Below, in pieces: positions 1 to 7,779 of a DNA stretch of 64,000 bases (the first letter of the stretch is position 1; each line of letters starts with the position of its first letter). Origin of the DNA: Mesobacillus sp. S13 (GTDB lineage: Bacteria > Bacillota > Bacilli > Bacillales > Cytobacillaceae); the NCBI RefSeq assembly GCF_020422885.1, contig NZ_CP084622.1:978001-1042000 (forward strand), in the 5' to 3' direction. The translations under genes and the position numbers were made by a program. Under the pieces are notes generated by a model. The model saw only the letters and a program-made list of their open reading frames with translations. It did not search any database and had not been told where the DNA came from.

Positions 1-459
1 TCCTGCAGCGGCAGTCCCGATAATGCGGGATAAGGTGGATACATTCATATGGACTCCATTCAACTGCAATAAGTCCTTCTCGCTGACAACAAGCGGAATA
101 GCTGCCTGAAGTGCCGGAAAATAGAACGCGGCAGAAATTTGCAATAATACGAGGAAGACAAGCATCCACCATACTGAACCTGTTTGGATGGCAATCAGCA
201 TGAACACGACACTGATGATCCGGACGAAACCTGATATGAGCATGACAGTCTTTTTGCTGTATTGATCGGTCAATCTTCCTGCCAGCGGGCCAACAGCTAT
301 TCCCGCCAATAACCCGGCTGCCAGCAGCAGCGATTTCAAAAAGTCAGAAGGGATATGTTCCTGCATAAACTCAAGATTACCAATGATTCCAAGCCATAAT
401 CCTAAACCGGCAATAAATTCGCCAGTCAATAAAATCCAAACATTTTTATTTTTCCACAT
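1..459 (-). CDS. MFS transporter, N-terminal part (runs off the window)
   Basis: This is the first 153 codons of a major facilitator family membrane transporter read on the minus strand; the rest lies before position 1. The protein starts MWKNKNVWILLTGEFIAGLG and shows alternating hydrophobic helices. The loop between helices 2 and 3 reads GPLAGRLTDQYSKKTVM, the family signature (G-x-L-x-D-R-x-G-R/K-K-like). This places it in the MFS_3/enterobactin-exporter-like drug efflux branch. The start at 459 has a GAGAGG ribosome site. Substrate unknown. It is divergent from the small gene at 703, with about 240 bp between them. Confidence 0.8.
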   Translation of the reverse strand, partial: MWKNKNVWILLTGEFIAGLGLWLGIIGNLEFMQEHIPSDFLKSLLLAAGLLAGIAVGPLAGRLTDQYSKKTVMLISGFVRIISVVFMLIAIQTGSVWWMLVFLVLLQISAAFYFPALQAAIPLVVSEKDLLQLNGVHMNVSTLSRIIGTAAAG

Positions 460-702
460 TCTGTTTGTGCCTCTCGGTTTCTAATGTATTTTCTTATCTT
501 CAATTATCTGATATTCGTGAAACTTCGTAAAGCTAAATATTATGATTATGTAATTTTATAACGTAAAGGTAGCGAGTAAAGATACGGAGCAAGAAGATAT
601 TCTTCTTTGCGATTCATACCACGCAGTAAGAGTTCGAATTTTACAAGGGGAAAGGGACAAACTAATCTTACCGCCAAACTAAAAAGGAGGTAAGATTTTA
701 CG
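460..702. promoter_or_regulatory. Divergent intergenic region with a ribosome-site-sequestering hairpin
   Basis: This AT-rich spacer separates the MFS gene from the small gene at 703. Its right end holds a perfect 9-bp inverted repeat, AATCTTACC at 664-672 and GGTAAGATT at 689-697. The Shine-Dalgarno AAGGAGGT (684-691) lies in the loop and the 3' arm, so the folded mRNA would hide the ribosome site of the downstream gene. No clear protein operator was recognised. That the hairpin regulates translation is inference. Confidence 0.5.
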
Positions 703-831
703 ATGAAAAAAGATCAGCAGCCGTTCAAGTTAAGCTATGAATCTGACGGGAAAATGGATGATAAGAAAAAAGATGAAAAGAAGAAGAACAAGAGTGCAAA
801 CTTTTTTAATATAACGCCTGACAGTGAATAA
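703..831 (+). CDS. Small lysine/aspartate-rich protein of 42 residues
   Basis: This short gene starts at ATG 703 behind a strong AAAAGGAGG site. It encodes 42 residues: a KKDQQPFKLSYESDG opening, a highly charged KMDDKKKDEKKKNK centre and a NFFNITPDSE tail. There is no membrane segment or signal peptide. The size and charge resemble small acidic/basic proteins seen in bacilli, but I do not recognise a family. Its stop is 21 bp before the GNAT start at 853, so the two are probably co-transcribed. The ribosome site lies in an inverted repeat (664-697), suggesting translational control. Function unknown. Confidence 0.6.
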   Translation: MKKDQQPFKLSYESDGKMDDKKKDEKKKNKSANFFNITPDSE

Positions 832-852
832 TGGCAGCGGAGGAGCTCGAAA

Positions 853-1371
853 ATGGCTGAAGAACGGATTGAAAGGGCTATGGAAACTGATTTGCCTGTC
901 ATCGGATCAATGTTTGCGGAGTGCAAAGAGTATCTTGAGTCGAGAGGCATTATCCAATGGGATGAACAATATCCAAACCATGAATATTTTGAGAATGCGA
1001 TGCAGGGTGAAGAGCTGTTCGTGTTGAAAAAAGGAGAAGGAATAATTGGCGTAATGGTCCTCGATGAATGGCAAGCTCCTGAATGGGAGAATGCCAATTG
1101 GTCTGAAACAAAGGGCAAGCCGTTGATTCTCCATTCGTTTTGTGTCGATCCATCTGCACAGGGCGGGGGGTTTGGCAGCAAGATGCTGCAGTTTGCAGAG
1201 GACTTCGCCAGGGATCAAGGATATGGTGTGCTCCGGCTCGATACATACTCCGGGAATGAGGGGGCAGTCCGCTTTTATGAAAAAAGGGGCTATAAGATTA
1301 CCGGAAAAGTGATGATGAATGGAAAGCCTGAGGGACATGAGTTATATGTTTGCTTTGAAAAATTGTTCTGA
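853..1371 (+). CDS. GNAT-family N-acetyltransferase
   Basis: This is a 172-residue single-domain Gcn5-related acetyltransferase that moves acetyl from acetyl-CoA to an unknown amine. The acetyl-CoA loop is visible as LHSFCVDPSAQGGGFGSKML (about residues 97-116, the Q/R-x-x-G-x-G/A region), followed by a helix and the usual C-terminal LDTYSGNEGAVRFYEKRGY motif (about residues 133-151). The start is supported by GGAGG at 839-843. It follows the 42-residue gene in the same direction and is closed by the hairpin at about 1381-1421. Substrate cannot be told from sequence. Confidence 0.85.
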   Translation: MAEERIERAMETDLPVIGSMFAECKEYLESRGIIQWDEQYPNHEYFENAMQGEELFVLKKGEGIIGVMVLDEWQAPEWENANWSETKGKPLILHSFCVDPSAQGGGFGSKMLQFAEDFARDQGYGVLRLDTYSGNEGAVRFYEKRGYKITGKVMMNGKPEGHELYVCFEKLF

Positions 1372-1380
1372 AATAAAAAG

Positions 1381-1421
1381 AGACCCTGTCTTCGCTGCAA
1401 AAGGAAGCCAGGGTTTCTTTT
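1381..1421 (+). terminator. Terminator after the GNAT gene
   Basis: ACCCTG at 1383-1388 pairs with CAGGGT at 1409-1414. An imperfect inner stem (CTTC/GAAG) lies between them and a T-rich run follows. It is placed 10 bp after the acetyltransferase stop codon. Confidence 0.6.
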
Positions 1422-1479
1422 GTTGTATAGGAAATTTTAAAAGTTTTTTGTGTGGGTAACTCTATATGGGTATCTTAAT

Positions 1480-1712
1480 CCAGCTCCAGCGCCTAGCCCC
1501 TCGAGACGCTTGTCTAGTGTCGCCTCCTAGAAACTCCGAAACTTCAGCTCCGCCGGCAGAAGCAAAAAGCGCTTCTTTGTCGGAGCCTCCAGTTTCTGCG
1601 TTTCTGGTCAGTCGGCTATACTTTTCGATTTCGGTCCTGCCAATGAAGTCAAAGGACGACTTCACTGTCAGGCCCTCCAGCGCTTGTCGGGGCTGGACAA
1701 GGCGCTTGCGCT
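1480..1712. repeat. Dispersed foldable element, copy A (long variant)
   Basis: This is a GC-richer block between two genes. It begins CCAGCTCCAGCGCCTAGCCC and ends with GTCGGGGCTGGACAAGGCGC. The same ends and the internal GAAGTC-aaaggac-GACTTC hairpin recur at 34521-34645 and, inverted, at 59569-59685. Copy A carries roughly 100 extra bases between CGCTT and CGGTCC. That insert has its own stem (GCTCCG...AGAAGC / GCTTCT...CGGAGC, about 1548-1586). Left CAGCGCCTAGCCCC can pair with right GGGGCT...GGCGCT, so the unit can fold on itself. No protein gene is supported here, although open frames exist on both strands. Confidence 0.8.
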
Positions 1713-1723
1713 TTTTGTTCATT

Positions 1724-2014
1724 TCATAGTTTTACATGGACCACCGTACCATCATGCAATTTCACATCAACAAGTACTGTTCCTTTGTGATTCCCCAGCT
1801 CGCGGATGACTTCATTCATCAGCTGCTTGTTTAGTAAAGTGTTGAAAAGCGCAGCGGGAATAGGTTTGTGTTCAAGATCCTGGTTTGCCCATTTATGCAT
1901 CTGTTTCTGGAACTTTTTAGAGGCAAGAATGGAGCTGGAAGCTTTTAAGATTGTGTAAGGGACAGGGAGGAGGATGGCGATCTTATTGGGTGTTTTGATC
2001 TTTATTGTTATCAT
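1724..2014 (-). CDS. Hypothetical protein, third gene of the DUF2089 operon
   Basis: This is a 96-residue protein of unknown function. It has a short hydrophobic N-terminal stretch (KIAILLPVPYTILKASSSILA), a basic middle (KKFQKQMHKW) and a beta-like C-terminus VLVDVKLHDGTVVHVKL. The tail resembles the end of the preceding gene product (GDTVKVVIE). The start ATG lies 6 bp after the upstream stop, with no separate ribosome site, so translation is probably coupled. Membrane association is possible but unproven. Confidence 0.7.
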   Translation of the reverse strand: MITIKIKTPNKIAILLPVPYTILKASSSILASKKFQKQMHKWANQDLEHKPIPAALFNTLLNKQLMNEVIRELGNHKGTVLVDVKLHDGTVVHVKL

Positions 2015-2019
2015 GCTTG

Positions 2020-2403
2020 TTACTCGATGACGACTTTGACTGTATCGCCGTTCGCCGATTGGATGTCAACAATGTTCCCATCAAGCTCATTTTCAATTGC
2101 ATCAATCAGCATATTGATATCAAGATCCTTGACGTATTGCTGTGATTGAGGGATGCCTGAAGCAATGCTGTGGCCGGTTTTAAGAAGTGCTTTTACGAGC
2201 TTGATCGGCACATTGACGTTCACATTGTCATTTTCACTGGATACAACACGGATTTTTAATGTTTTATCCAAGTATTTATTTTGATTCTTAGGTATGGCAG
2301 GAGTTTCTTTTTCCTTGAGTACGGCAATCAGCTGGGCGCCTTTTTCAGAATCAATTTTTCCTTCTTGTACCATCGTTAAAATCTTCGAAATCTCTTCACT
2401 CAT
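2020..2403 (-). CDS. SHOCT-like protein associated with DUF2089
   Basis: This 127-residue protein starts MSEEISKILTMVQEGKIDSE, a short helical segment of the SHOCT/YvlB-N type that is often paired with DUF2089 regulators. The middle is KTLKIRVVSSENDNVNVNVP and the C-terminal region ends in a beta segment GNIVDIQSANGDTVKVVIE. AGGAGG is placed 7 bp before the ATG. It sits 11 bp downstream of the DUF2089 gene. The shared EGKIDSEKGAQLI / KGEISPEDAIKLL element in both proteins suggests they interact or derive from the same segment. Function is inferred only as part of a small regulatory operon. Confidence 0.7.
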   Translation of the reverse strand: MSEEISKILTMVQEGKIDSEKGAQLIAVLKEKETPAIPKNQNKYLDKTLKIRVVSSENDNVNVNVPIKLVKALLKTGHSIASGIPQSQQYVKDLDINMLIDAIENELDGNIVDIQSANGDTVKVVIE

Positions 2404-2414
2404 TGCAATTCCTC

Positions 2415-2780
2415 CTATTCACCTTTTAAAAGTTTGATTGCATCCTCTGGAGAAATTTCACCCTTCTCCAGCATTGCAACGATTTTCTTCTCATCCAGTT
2501 CATTTTTCTTTTGAGTATCATATCCAAGTGCCATGATGATATCGTTCAGCTTTCCCCGGACAGTCGGATAGGAAATTCCTAGCTCTTTTTCCACTTCTTT
2601 AATATTTCCACGGGATACAAGGAAGGTTTCGACGAACTGAAGCTGTTCCTTTGTTAGGGAAGCAAGCTTTGAAAGTTCGAATTCATTTTCAATGGTCGTA
2701 TCGCAGTGATTGCATTTAAGTTTGGTAATTTTAAGGTTTTGGCTGCAAACAGGACAATTCGTTAAGACAGGATATGCCAT
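2415..2780 (-). CDS. DUF2089-family regulator with zinc ribbon and helix-turn-helix
   Basis: This 121-residue protein has an N-terminal four-cysteine zinc ribbon (CPVCSQNLKITKLKCNHC, residues 9-26). It is followed by a sigma-region-4-like helix-turn-helix (LTKEQLQFVETFLVSRGNIKEVEKELGISYPTVRGKLNDI), and ends in a SHOCT-like helix (MLEKGEISPEDAIKLLKGE). The layout matches the DUF2089 family, taken to be DNA-binding. It heads a three-gene operon. The promoter region upstream (2781-2888) is very AT-rich, with overlapping TATATAT stretches. Regulated targets are unknown; autoregulation is likely but not shown. Confidence 0.8.
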   Translation of the reverse strand: MAYPVLTNCPVCSQNLKITKLKCNHCDTTIENEFELSKLASLTKEQLQFVETFLVSRGNIKEVEKELGISYPTVRGKLNDIIMALGYDTQKKNELDEKKIVAMLEKGEISPEDAIKLLKGE

Positions 2781-2888
2781 GACTGCCTCCTTTCGATGTG
2801 TTTAGTTATATATTATATATATAGATTAAAAATGTAAATAATTAATTTAAATTTAATTAATTTATTTAATTTTGTAATTAAATATTTA

Positions 2889-2919
2889 AAAACCTGTCCT
2901 CTTCAGGACAGGTTTTTTA
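2889..2919 (-). terminator. Terminator of glpQ
   Basis: AACCTGTCCT and AGGACAGGTT flank a short loop (2891-2914), with T runs on both strands. It lies 3 bp beyond the glpQ stop and before the DUF2089 promoter. Confidence 0.8.
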
Positions 2920-2921
2920 GC

Positions 2922-3749
2922 TTAATTGCGCGGATCAACATAATCCGGGTAATCCGTAATAATGCCGTCGACCTTCATATCAATCAGGAATTGAGCAGCT
3001 TCCGGGCTTCGTACTGTCCAGGATTGGATTTCCATTCCAAGACTGTGGACTTTATCGACAAGTTCCTTGGAAACGAGTCCATAACTTGGGTTGAACAAAT
3101 CAGCGTATTTGGCGAATTCCTGAAGCGCAGCATCCGTTGTATGGAGACTTGAATAGGTTAAGACACCAATCGGTACTTTTGGAAGCAATACATCCATCTT
3201 TTTCATGGACTCAAAGTTAAAAGATTGGATGATGATTTTGTCATTTTGCGGCTTGTCCAGATTTCTTTCCTTCAATTCCTGCGCCACTGCTTCTTCAATT
3301 CCAGGATAAAGCTCAGGTGCTTTCAATTCTATTAATATGCCAATCTTTCCTTGATAGCGTTCGAGTATTTCTTCAAAGGTAGGAATCTTTTCACCGGCAA
3401 ATTGTTCCCCTTTGAAGCTCCCGGCATCAAGGCTGCGTAGTTCTTCAAGTGTCAGCTCGCCAACTTTGCCAGTGCCATCTGTTGTCCGATCTACAGTAGT
3501 GTCATGGATCACGACCAATTCGCCATCCTTGCTGCGCTGAACATCGATTTCAATGTAATCAGCCTTCATTTCCAATCCCTTATCAAATGCGGCGATTGTG
3601 TTTTCTGGTGCATAACCTGCAGCGCCGCGGTGGGCGACAGTGTCGAACTGCCTTAATTCACCTGTTGTAGGTTCGGCAGCGAGTGCCTGTTGGAATGGAC
3701 TCAGCATTAGGGTTAGTGCAAAACCTGTTCCGATTAATGTTTTTTTCAT
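2922..3749 (-). CDS. glpQ: Secreted glycerophosphodiester phosphodiesterase
   Basis: This 275-residue enzyme hydrolyses glycerophosphodiesters (phospholipid head groups, possibly teichoic acid) to glycerol-3-phosphate and an alcohol. An N-terminal signal peptide (MKKTLIGTGFALTLMLSPF..ALAAEP) indicates secretion. The GDPD motif VAHRGAAGYAPENTIAAF (about residues 38-55) carries the catalytic His and Arg. The metal ligands follow in YIEIDVQRSKDGELVVIHD, with the second catalytic His in IHD. The TIM-barrel end GIITDYPDYV is present. The start at 3749 is preferred because GGAGATGGAG lies just upstream; an upstream in-frame Met lacks a signal sequence. Confidence 0.9.
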   Translation of the reverse strand: MKKTLIGTGFALTLMLSPFQQALAAEPTTGELRQFDTVAHRGAAGYAPENTIAAFDKGLEMKADYIEIDVQRSKDGELVVIHDTTVDRTTDGTGKVGELTLEELRSLDAGSFKGEQFAGEKIPTFEEILERYQGKIGILIELKAPELYPGIEEAVAQELKERNLDKPQNDKIIIQSFNFESMKKMDVLLPKVPIGVLTYSSLHTTDAALQEFAKYADLFNPSYGLVSKELVDKVHSLGMEIQSWTVRSPEAAQFLIDMKVDGIITDYPDYVDPRN

Positions 3750-3905
3750 TTCTCCATCTCCTCCGCATAATGTATGTAACAATGCTAGTTTAGCTGAGGA
3801 ATGTTTAGAGACTATGTTGTTTCTGTATGAAGAGAGTAATGGAATTATTAATTTATTCAGTTAAATTTTCATAGTTTTATTTACATTAGGATGAGTAATT
3901 ATTCC

Positions 3906-4352
3906 TTATATATCAATCTTCATAAATTTGCTGACTTCTTTGAATCCCAGCTTTTCGTATAAGTGAATGGCTTTCTCGTTAAATGAAAAGACATTCAGAC
4001 GGACATCATTATAGCCAAGGTGCTTGAACTCTACGAGGCTTTGCTCGATCAAGGATTTGGCAACTCCGTTTTGCCTGTAGTCTTTTTTTACATAAACATC
4101 ACTGATCCAGCCGATTTCCCTTTTCGTGAACCAATCCAGGCTTCGATCCACCAGAACCCAGCCAATCAATGACTCCTGGGTTCTGGCCACAAGGAAATAA
4201 GCTCCATGTTCCAGGGAATCTTTATAAGTTGATATCATCTCTTCTTTGTGATTATCAGCCTGTATCCCTGTAGCCTCTGCTCTATTAACACCCGCCATGC
4301 TAAAAATCTCCTGTAATTCGGGTCCATTTGCTTTACCGTATTCTATTTCCAT
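3906..4352 (-). CDS. GNAT-family N-acetyltransferase
   Basis: This 148-residue single-domain acetyltransferase shows the acetyl-CoA binding segment ISDVYVKKDYRQNGVAKSLIEQSL (about residues 84-107) and the terminal motif VRLNVFSFNEKAIHLYEKLGFKEV. AGGTGATCAA precedes the ATG. It is a single gene between glpQ and the divergent pcp. The acceptor is unknown. Confidence 0.85.
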   Translation of the reverse strand: MEIEYGKANGPELQEIFSMAGVNRAEATGIQADNHKEEMISTYKDSLEHGAYFLVARTQESLIGWVLVDRSLDWFTKREIGWISDVYVKKDYRQNGVAKSLIEQSLVEFKHLGYNDVRLNVFSFNEKAIHLYEKLGFKEVSKFMKIDI

Positions 4353-4488
4353 TTGATCACCTATATTTATTGGAATATTTGAATTAAACCCAATTTTACG
4401 AGTTTAAAAGGTATATATCCATAGTTAACTATAGTAGAATTTTTAATACATCCAATTACATATAAAACCGAGAAACGAGGTCTTCTTG

Positions 4489-5121
4489 ATGAAAGTTCTT
4501 ATCTCCGGCTTTGAGCCGTTTGGAAAAATGAAAATTAACCCTACTGAGGAATTGTTGCTGGAAGCTGAAAGGTTTGAGATTGAAAATGTGGAGATCTCAA
4601 CAATCCTTTTGCCGGTTAATTATGATGAGTGTGCGGACGAGTTGATTAAAAAGATGGAAGAAATCCAGCCAGATGTTGTGATTTCCTGTGGACTGGCAGC
4701 AGGAAGGACGGCCATTACTCCAGAGCGAATCGGAATTAATGTAAAGGATACAGGTTCTGGTGACCCTTATCCTGATAATAAGGGCAATATCCCAACAGAT
4801 GAAATGATCGATGAGGAGGGACCGGACGGCTTGTTCGCCACTTTGCCCAACCGCCTGATTGAGAAGAATCTCAAGGAGATGGACATTCCTGCTGCGGTGT
4901 CGAACAGCGCCGGTACTTTTATCTGCAATAACACCTTATACGCAGTGTTAAATCATATTCGAAAAAATAACTTGCCGGTCAAGGCTGGGTTTATCCATTT
5001 TCCTGCATCGACGAAAATGTCTGCACTCAATCCTTCGCTGCCTTCACTGCCCCAGGAAACAATGGCTCAAGGGCTGAAGGTCATTGTTGAAACCTGTGCC
5101 ATGGCTGGAGTGCGTCAATAA
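4489..5121 (+). CDS. pcp: Pyroglutamyl-peptidase I (pyrrolidone-carboxylate peptidase)
   Basis: This 210-residue cytoplasmic cysteine peptidase removes N-terminal pyroglutamate (5-oxoproline) from peptides. The C15 catalytic triad is visible as Glu79 in GRTAITPERIGIN, Cys146 in SNSAGTFICNN and His170 in GFIHFPAS. The family opening VLISGFEPFG is intact. ATG 4489 fits the ACGAGG site better than the TTG three bases upstream. It stands directly before pxpBAC, whose products open free 5-oxoproline to glutamate, so the four genes form one logical pathway. A reduced repeat (5184-5232) lies between pcp and pxpB. Confidence 0.93.
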   Translation: MKVLISGFEPFGKMKINPTEELLLEAERFEIENVEISTILLPVNYDECADELIKKMEEIQPDVVISCGLAAGRTAITPERIGINVKDTGSGDPYPDNKGNIPTDEMIDEEGPDGLFATLPNRLIEKNLKEMDIPAAVSNSAGTFICNNTLYAVLNHIRKNNLPVKAGFIHFPASTKMSALNPSLPSLPQETMAQGLKVIVETCAMAGVRQ

Positions 5122-5183
5122 GAGAGGATGCCAGATGAGATATGTCTGGCATTTTCCACTTATAAAATTTTGTACAAAGAATA

Positions 5184-5232
5184 ATGTCCAGCTTCCGAAA
5201 AGGTCGGGGCTGATCAATGCGCTTGGGCTTTT
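5184..5232. repeat. Dispersed foldable element, copy D (internally deleted)
   Basis: ATGTCCAGCTTCCGAAAAGG is joined to GTCGGGGCTGATCAATGCGC, then TTGGGCTTTT. These match the left end (TGTCCAGCT) and right end (GTCGGGGCTGACCAAGGCGC TTGCG) of copies A-C with the whole centre missing. It ends six bases before the AGGAG of pxpB. It looks like a deletion remnant or a minimal form of the element. Confidence 0.65.
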
Positions 5233-5249
5233 CTGAAAGGAGAGAAAGG

Positions 5250-5966
5250 ATGGAGTATGAGATCTCGCCGCTGGGTGATTTGGCGGTACTTTTGTCATTC
5301 GGCAATGAAATCAATGAAAAGACGAACAGACAAATCCAGCTTTTCATTAGCAAGCTGGAAAGAGAAAAAATTAAAGGCATCGTTGAATGGGTGCCTGCCT
5401 ATACGACTCTGATGATTTATTATCAACCTGAAATGTTAGCCTATGAATCGCTAAAAGCCGAGCTTGATCGAGTCAGTCGGTCTCCGGGTCAATCCCTTCC
5501 AGATAGTCCGCTTGTCTATGAAATTCCGGTCTGCTACGGCGGAGACTGGGGCCAGGATTTAGCTTATGTCGCTGATTATCATGGCTTGGACGAGCAGGAA
5601 GTCATCAGCCTCCATGCAAATAGAGAATATCTCATTTATATGATGGGATTCATGCCTGGATTTCCGTACCTCGGAGGCTTGCCGGAAAAGCTGGCGGTGC
5701 CAAGGCTTGAGCGGCCGAGACAGAATGTGAAGTGTGGTGCTGTCGGAATTGGCGGGAGTCAGACCGGGATTTATCCTGTTGATGTTCCCTCAGGCTGGAG
5801 GATTATTGGCACCACTCCTGTGACCTTATTTTCACCGGAGAAGGAGGAACCGTTCCTGTTCAGTTCCGGACATTATATAAAATTTGTGCCAATTAATGAG
5901 GAGCAATTTTTACATATAAAACAAATGGGAGAAGCATACCGGGTTACCAGGTATGAAAAGAGGTGA
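5250..5966 (+). CDS. pxpB: 5-oxoprolinase subunit PxpB (KipI-like)
   Basis: This 238-residue protein is one of three subunits of the ATP-dependent prokaryotic 5-oxoprolinase, which converts 5-oxo-L-proline to L-glutamate. The family's cyclophilin-like C-terminal part is seen in [19 protein letters not shown] and [29 protein letters not shown] (about residues 125-195), the carboxyltransferase subunit A signature. ATG 5250 has AGGAGAGAAAGG upstream; an earlier in-frame Met would overlap repeat copy D. Its stop overlaps the ribosome site region of pxpA. In B. subtilis the homologue KipI also inhibits kinase KinA; whether that holds here is unknown. Confidence 0.92.
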   Translation: MEYEISPLGDLAVLLSFGNEINEKTNRQIQLFISKLEREKIKGIVEWVPAYTTLMIYYQPEMLAYESLKAELDRVSRSPGQSLPDSPLVYEIPVCYGGDWGQDLAYVADYHGLDEQEVISLHANREYLIYMMGFMPGFPYLGGLPEKLAVPRLERPRQNVKCGAVGIGGSQTGIYPVDVPSGWRIIGTTPVTLFSPEKEEPFLFSSGHYIKFVPINEEQFLHIKQMGEAYRVTRYEKR

Positions 5967-5971
5967 GGAAA

Positions 5972-6739
5972 GTGTTATTCGTTGATCTTAACTGTGATTT
6001 AGCTGAAAGCTACGGATTATTTAAAATTGGCAATGATAAAGAAGTGTTGAAGCATATCACTTCTGCCAACATCGCCTGCGGCTATCATGGAGGCGACCAT
6101 AATGTAATGATGGAAACAGTGAAAATGGCAAAAGCGTATGGAGTGAAGATTGGCGCACATCCCGGCTTTCCAGACTTGCATGGATTCGGCAGGAGAGAAA
6201 TGAAAGTAAGCAATGAGGAAATTTATAATATGACGGTTTACCAGATTGGCGCTCTTGTTGCGATTGCGAAGGCATGTGGGACAAAGGTGAATCATGTAAA
6301 GCCGCATGGCGCGCTGTACAATATGGCTGCAAAAGAAGAAGGAATAGCTGAAGCCATTGCCAAAGCAGTGGCGGATGTCGATCCGTCTCTTGTCTTGTTC
6401 GGGCTTGCAGGCAGCTCGCTAGTGAAAGCGGGGATGGAAAGGGGATTGTCGGTGGCACAGGAAGTGTTTGCCGACCGATCGTATCAGCCTGATGGTTCGC
6501 TGACGCCGCGTTCTCAATCAAACGCGATGATTCACGATTCTGAATTGGCCATCAGCAGAGTAGTCCGGATGGTACGTGAAGGGAAAGTTGAGGCAGTTGA
6601 TGGGACGGACATTGCCATAAAGGCAGATACAGTCTGCATCCATGGAGATGAACCGCAGGCACTCGACTTTGCGGTTGCGTTAAAAGGGGCATTGAAAGCT
6701 GAAGGGATAGAAGTAGGCAGAGGCTTTGATGCAAAATGA
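5972..6739 (+). CDS. pxpA: 5-oxoprolinase subunit PxpA (LamB/YcsF family)
   Basis: This 255-residue LamB/YcsF-family TIM-barrel subunit of 5-oxoprolinase opens [19 protein letters not shown] and includes [29 protein letters not shown] and [12 protein letters not shown], all family hallmarks with conserved His/Asp residues. Two GTG starts are possible, 5963 and 5972. I prefer 5972 because GAGGTGAGG lies at the right distance. The gene overlaps or abuts pxpB and shares an ATGA overlap with pxpC, so the three subunits are translated as a coupled set. Confidence 0.9.
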   Translation: MLFVDLNCDLAESYGLFKIGNDKEVLKHITSANIACGYHGGDHNVMMETVKMAKAYGVKIGAHPGFPDLHGFGRREMKVSNEEIYNMTVYQIGALVAIAKACGTKVNHVKPHGALYNMAAKEEGIAEAIAKAVADVDPSLVLFGLAGSSLVKAGMERGLSVAQEVFADRSYQPDGSLTPRSQSNAMIHDSELAISRVVRMVREGKVEAVDGTDIAIKADTVCIHGDEPQALDFAVALKGALKAEGIEVGRGFDAK

Positions 6740-7677
6740 ATGTACCTTTGATTAAAGTCCTCAAAGCTGGCTTGCAAACAACCGTACAGGATTTAGGGAG
6801 GAAAGGCTATCAGCGGTTTGGCATCAGTCCTTCGGGAGCGATGGACGCTTATGCCTTGCAAATGGCCAATATCCTTGTTGGGAACCCTCTTGGCGAATCC
6901 GGGCTGGAAGTCACCATAATCGGCCCGCGTCTAGAAGCCATGGCCGATGTGTCAATCGCGATCTGCGGAGGTGACCTGAAGCCGATGGTGAATAATGAGG
7001 AAGTGCCGATGTGGAGATGCTTTGTGTTTAAAAAAGGGGATGTATTGTCATTTGGCAAAGGAGGGAACGGGGCAAGAGCGTATATTAGCTTTGCCGGAGG
7101 AATTGATGTCCCTCTTGTGCTGGGCAGCAAGTCCACCTTCATAAATGGAGCCATGGGCGGCTTGGATGGACGGCAGCTGGAACAGGGGGATAGTTTACAT
7201 GGCAATCCATTTGTCCGAAGAAATCGATTTTTACATAAAGACTTTATTCCTGAATATAAAACCCAGCTTGAAATCCGGGTGATCCTTGGCCCTCATCTTG
7301 AAAAATTCACTTCAAATGCGATTGAACAGTTTTTATCAGGAGACTACATGGTTTCGCCACAATCAAACAGAATGGGTTTTCGTCTTGAAGGCCCAGAGCT
7401 TAGCCATATTGGCGGCGCAGATATCATCTCAGATGCCATTCCCGCAGGAGGAATCCAGGTGCCATCTAACGGACAGCCCATCATCCTGATGGCAGAAAGA
7501 CAGACGACCGGGGGATATGCAAGGATTGCCACTGTGATATCCGTTGACCTGCCGATCCTCGCCCAGGCAATGCCAGGAACTAAAGTCCGCTTCGTGAAAA
7601 TCACCGTAAAAGAAGCTCAAAAGCTTTACCTGAAGCGGAAAAAACTTCTCCAAGCTCTTTCTGTTGTTGCTCATTAA
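6736..7677 (+). CDS. pxpC: 5-oxoprolinase subunit PxpC (KipA-like, biotin-dependent carboxyltransferase family)
   Basis: This 313-residue protein is of the carboxyltransferase subunit B / urea amidolyase-like family. Markers are [20 protein letters not shown] at the start, then [31 protein letters not shown] and PVRS-equivalent [14 protein letters not shown]. It completes the PxpABC 5-oxoprolinase. The start codon overlaps the pxpA stop (ATGA). The operon ends with a terminator at 7688-7716. Confidence 0.92.
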   Translation: MNVPLIKVLKAGLQTTVQDLGRKGYQRFGISPSGAMDAYALQMANILVGNPLGESGLEVTIIGPRLEAMADVSIAICGGDLKPMVNNEEVPMWRCFVFKKGDVLSFGKGGNGARAYISFAGGIDVPLVLGSKSTFINGAMGGLDGRQLEQGDSLHGNPFVRRNRFLHKDFIPEYKTQLEIRVILGPHLEKFTSNAIEQFLSGDYMVSPQSNRMGFRLEGPELSHIGGADIISDAIPAGGIQVPSNGQPIILMAERQTTGGYARIATVISVDLPILAQAMPGTKVRFVKITVKEAQKLYLKRKKLLQALSVVAH

Positions 7678-7687
7678 TACCATTCTC

Positions 7688-7716
7688 AAAGAGACCTGAC
7701 AAACAGGTCTCTTTTT
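7688..7716 (+). terminator. Terminator of the pcp-pxpBAC operon
   Basis: GAGACCTG (7691-7698), a 5-nt loop and CAGGTCTC (7704-7711) are followed by five T. Confidence 0.9.
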
Positions 7717-7779
7717 ATGTATAAATACTCACCTCCGGGAAATAACTGATGAAATCAGTACTTTCGGGGAGAGAGAAGC

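Noticed and set aside
907..1338. Long minus-strand frame opposite the GNAT gene
   Set aside because: Antisense shadow of a well-supported acetyltransferase, with no ribosome site or family motif.
1462..1729. Open frames of about 86 codons on both strands in the 1.5-1.7 kb block
   Set aside because: They coincide with dispersed repeat copy A, lack ribosome sites and show no protein-like composition.
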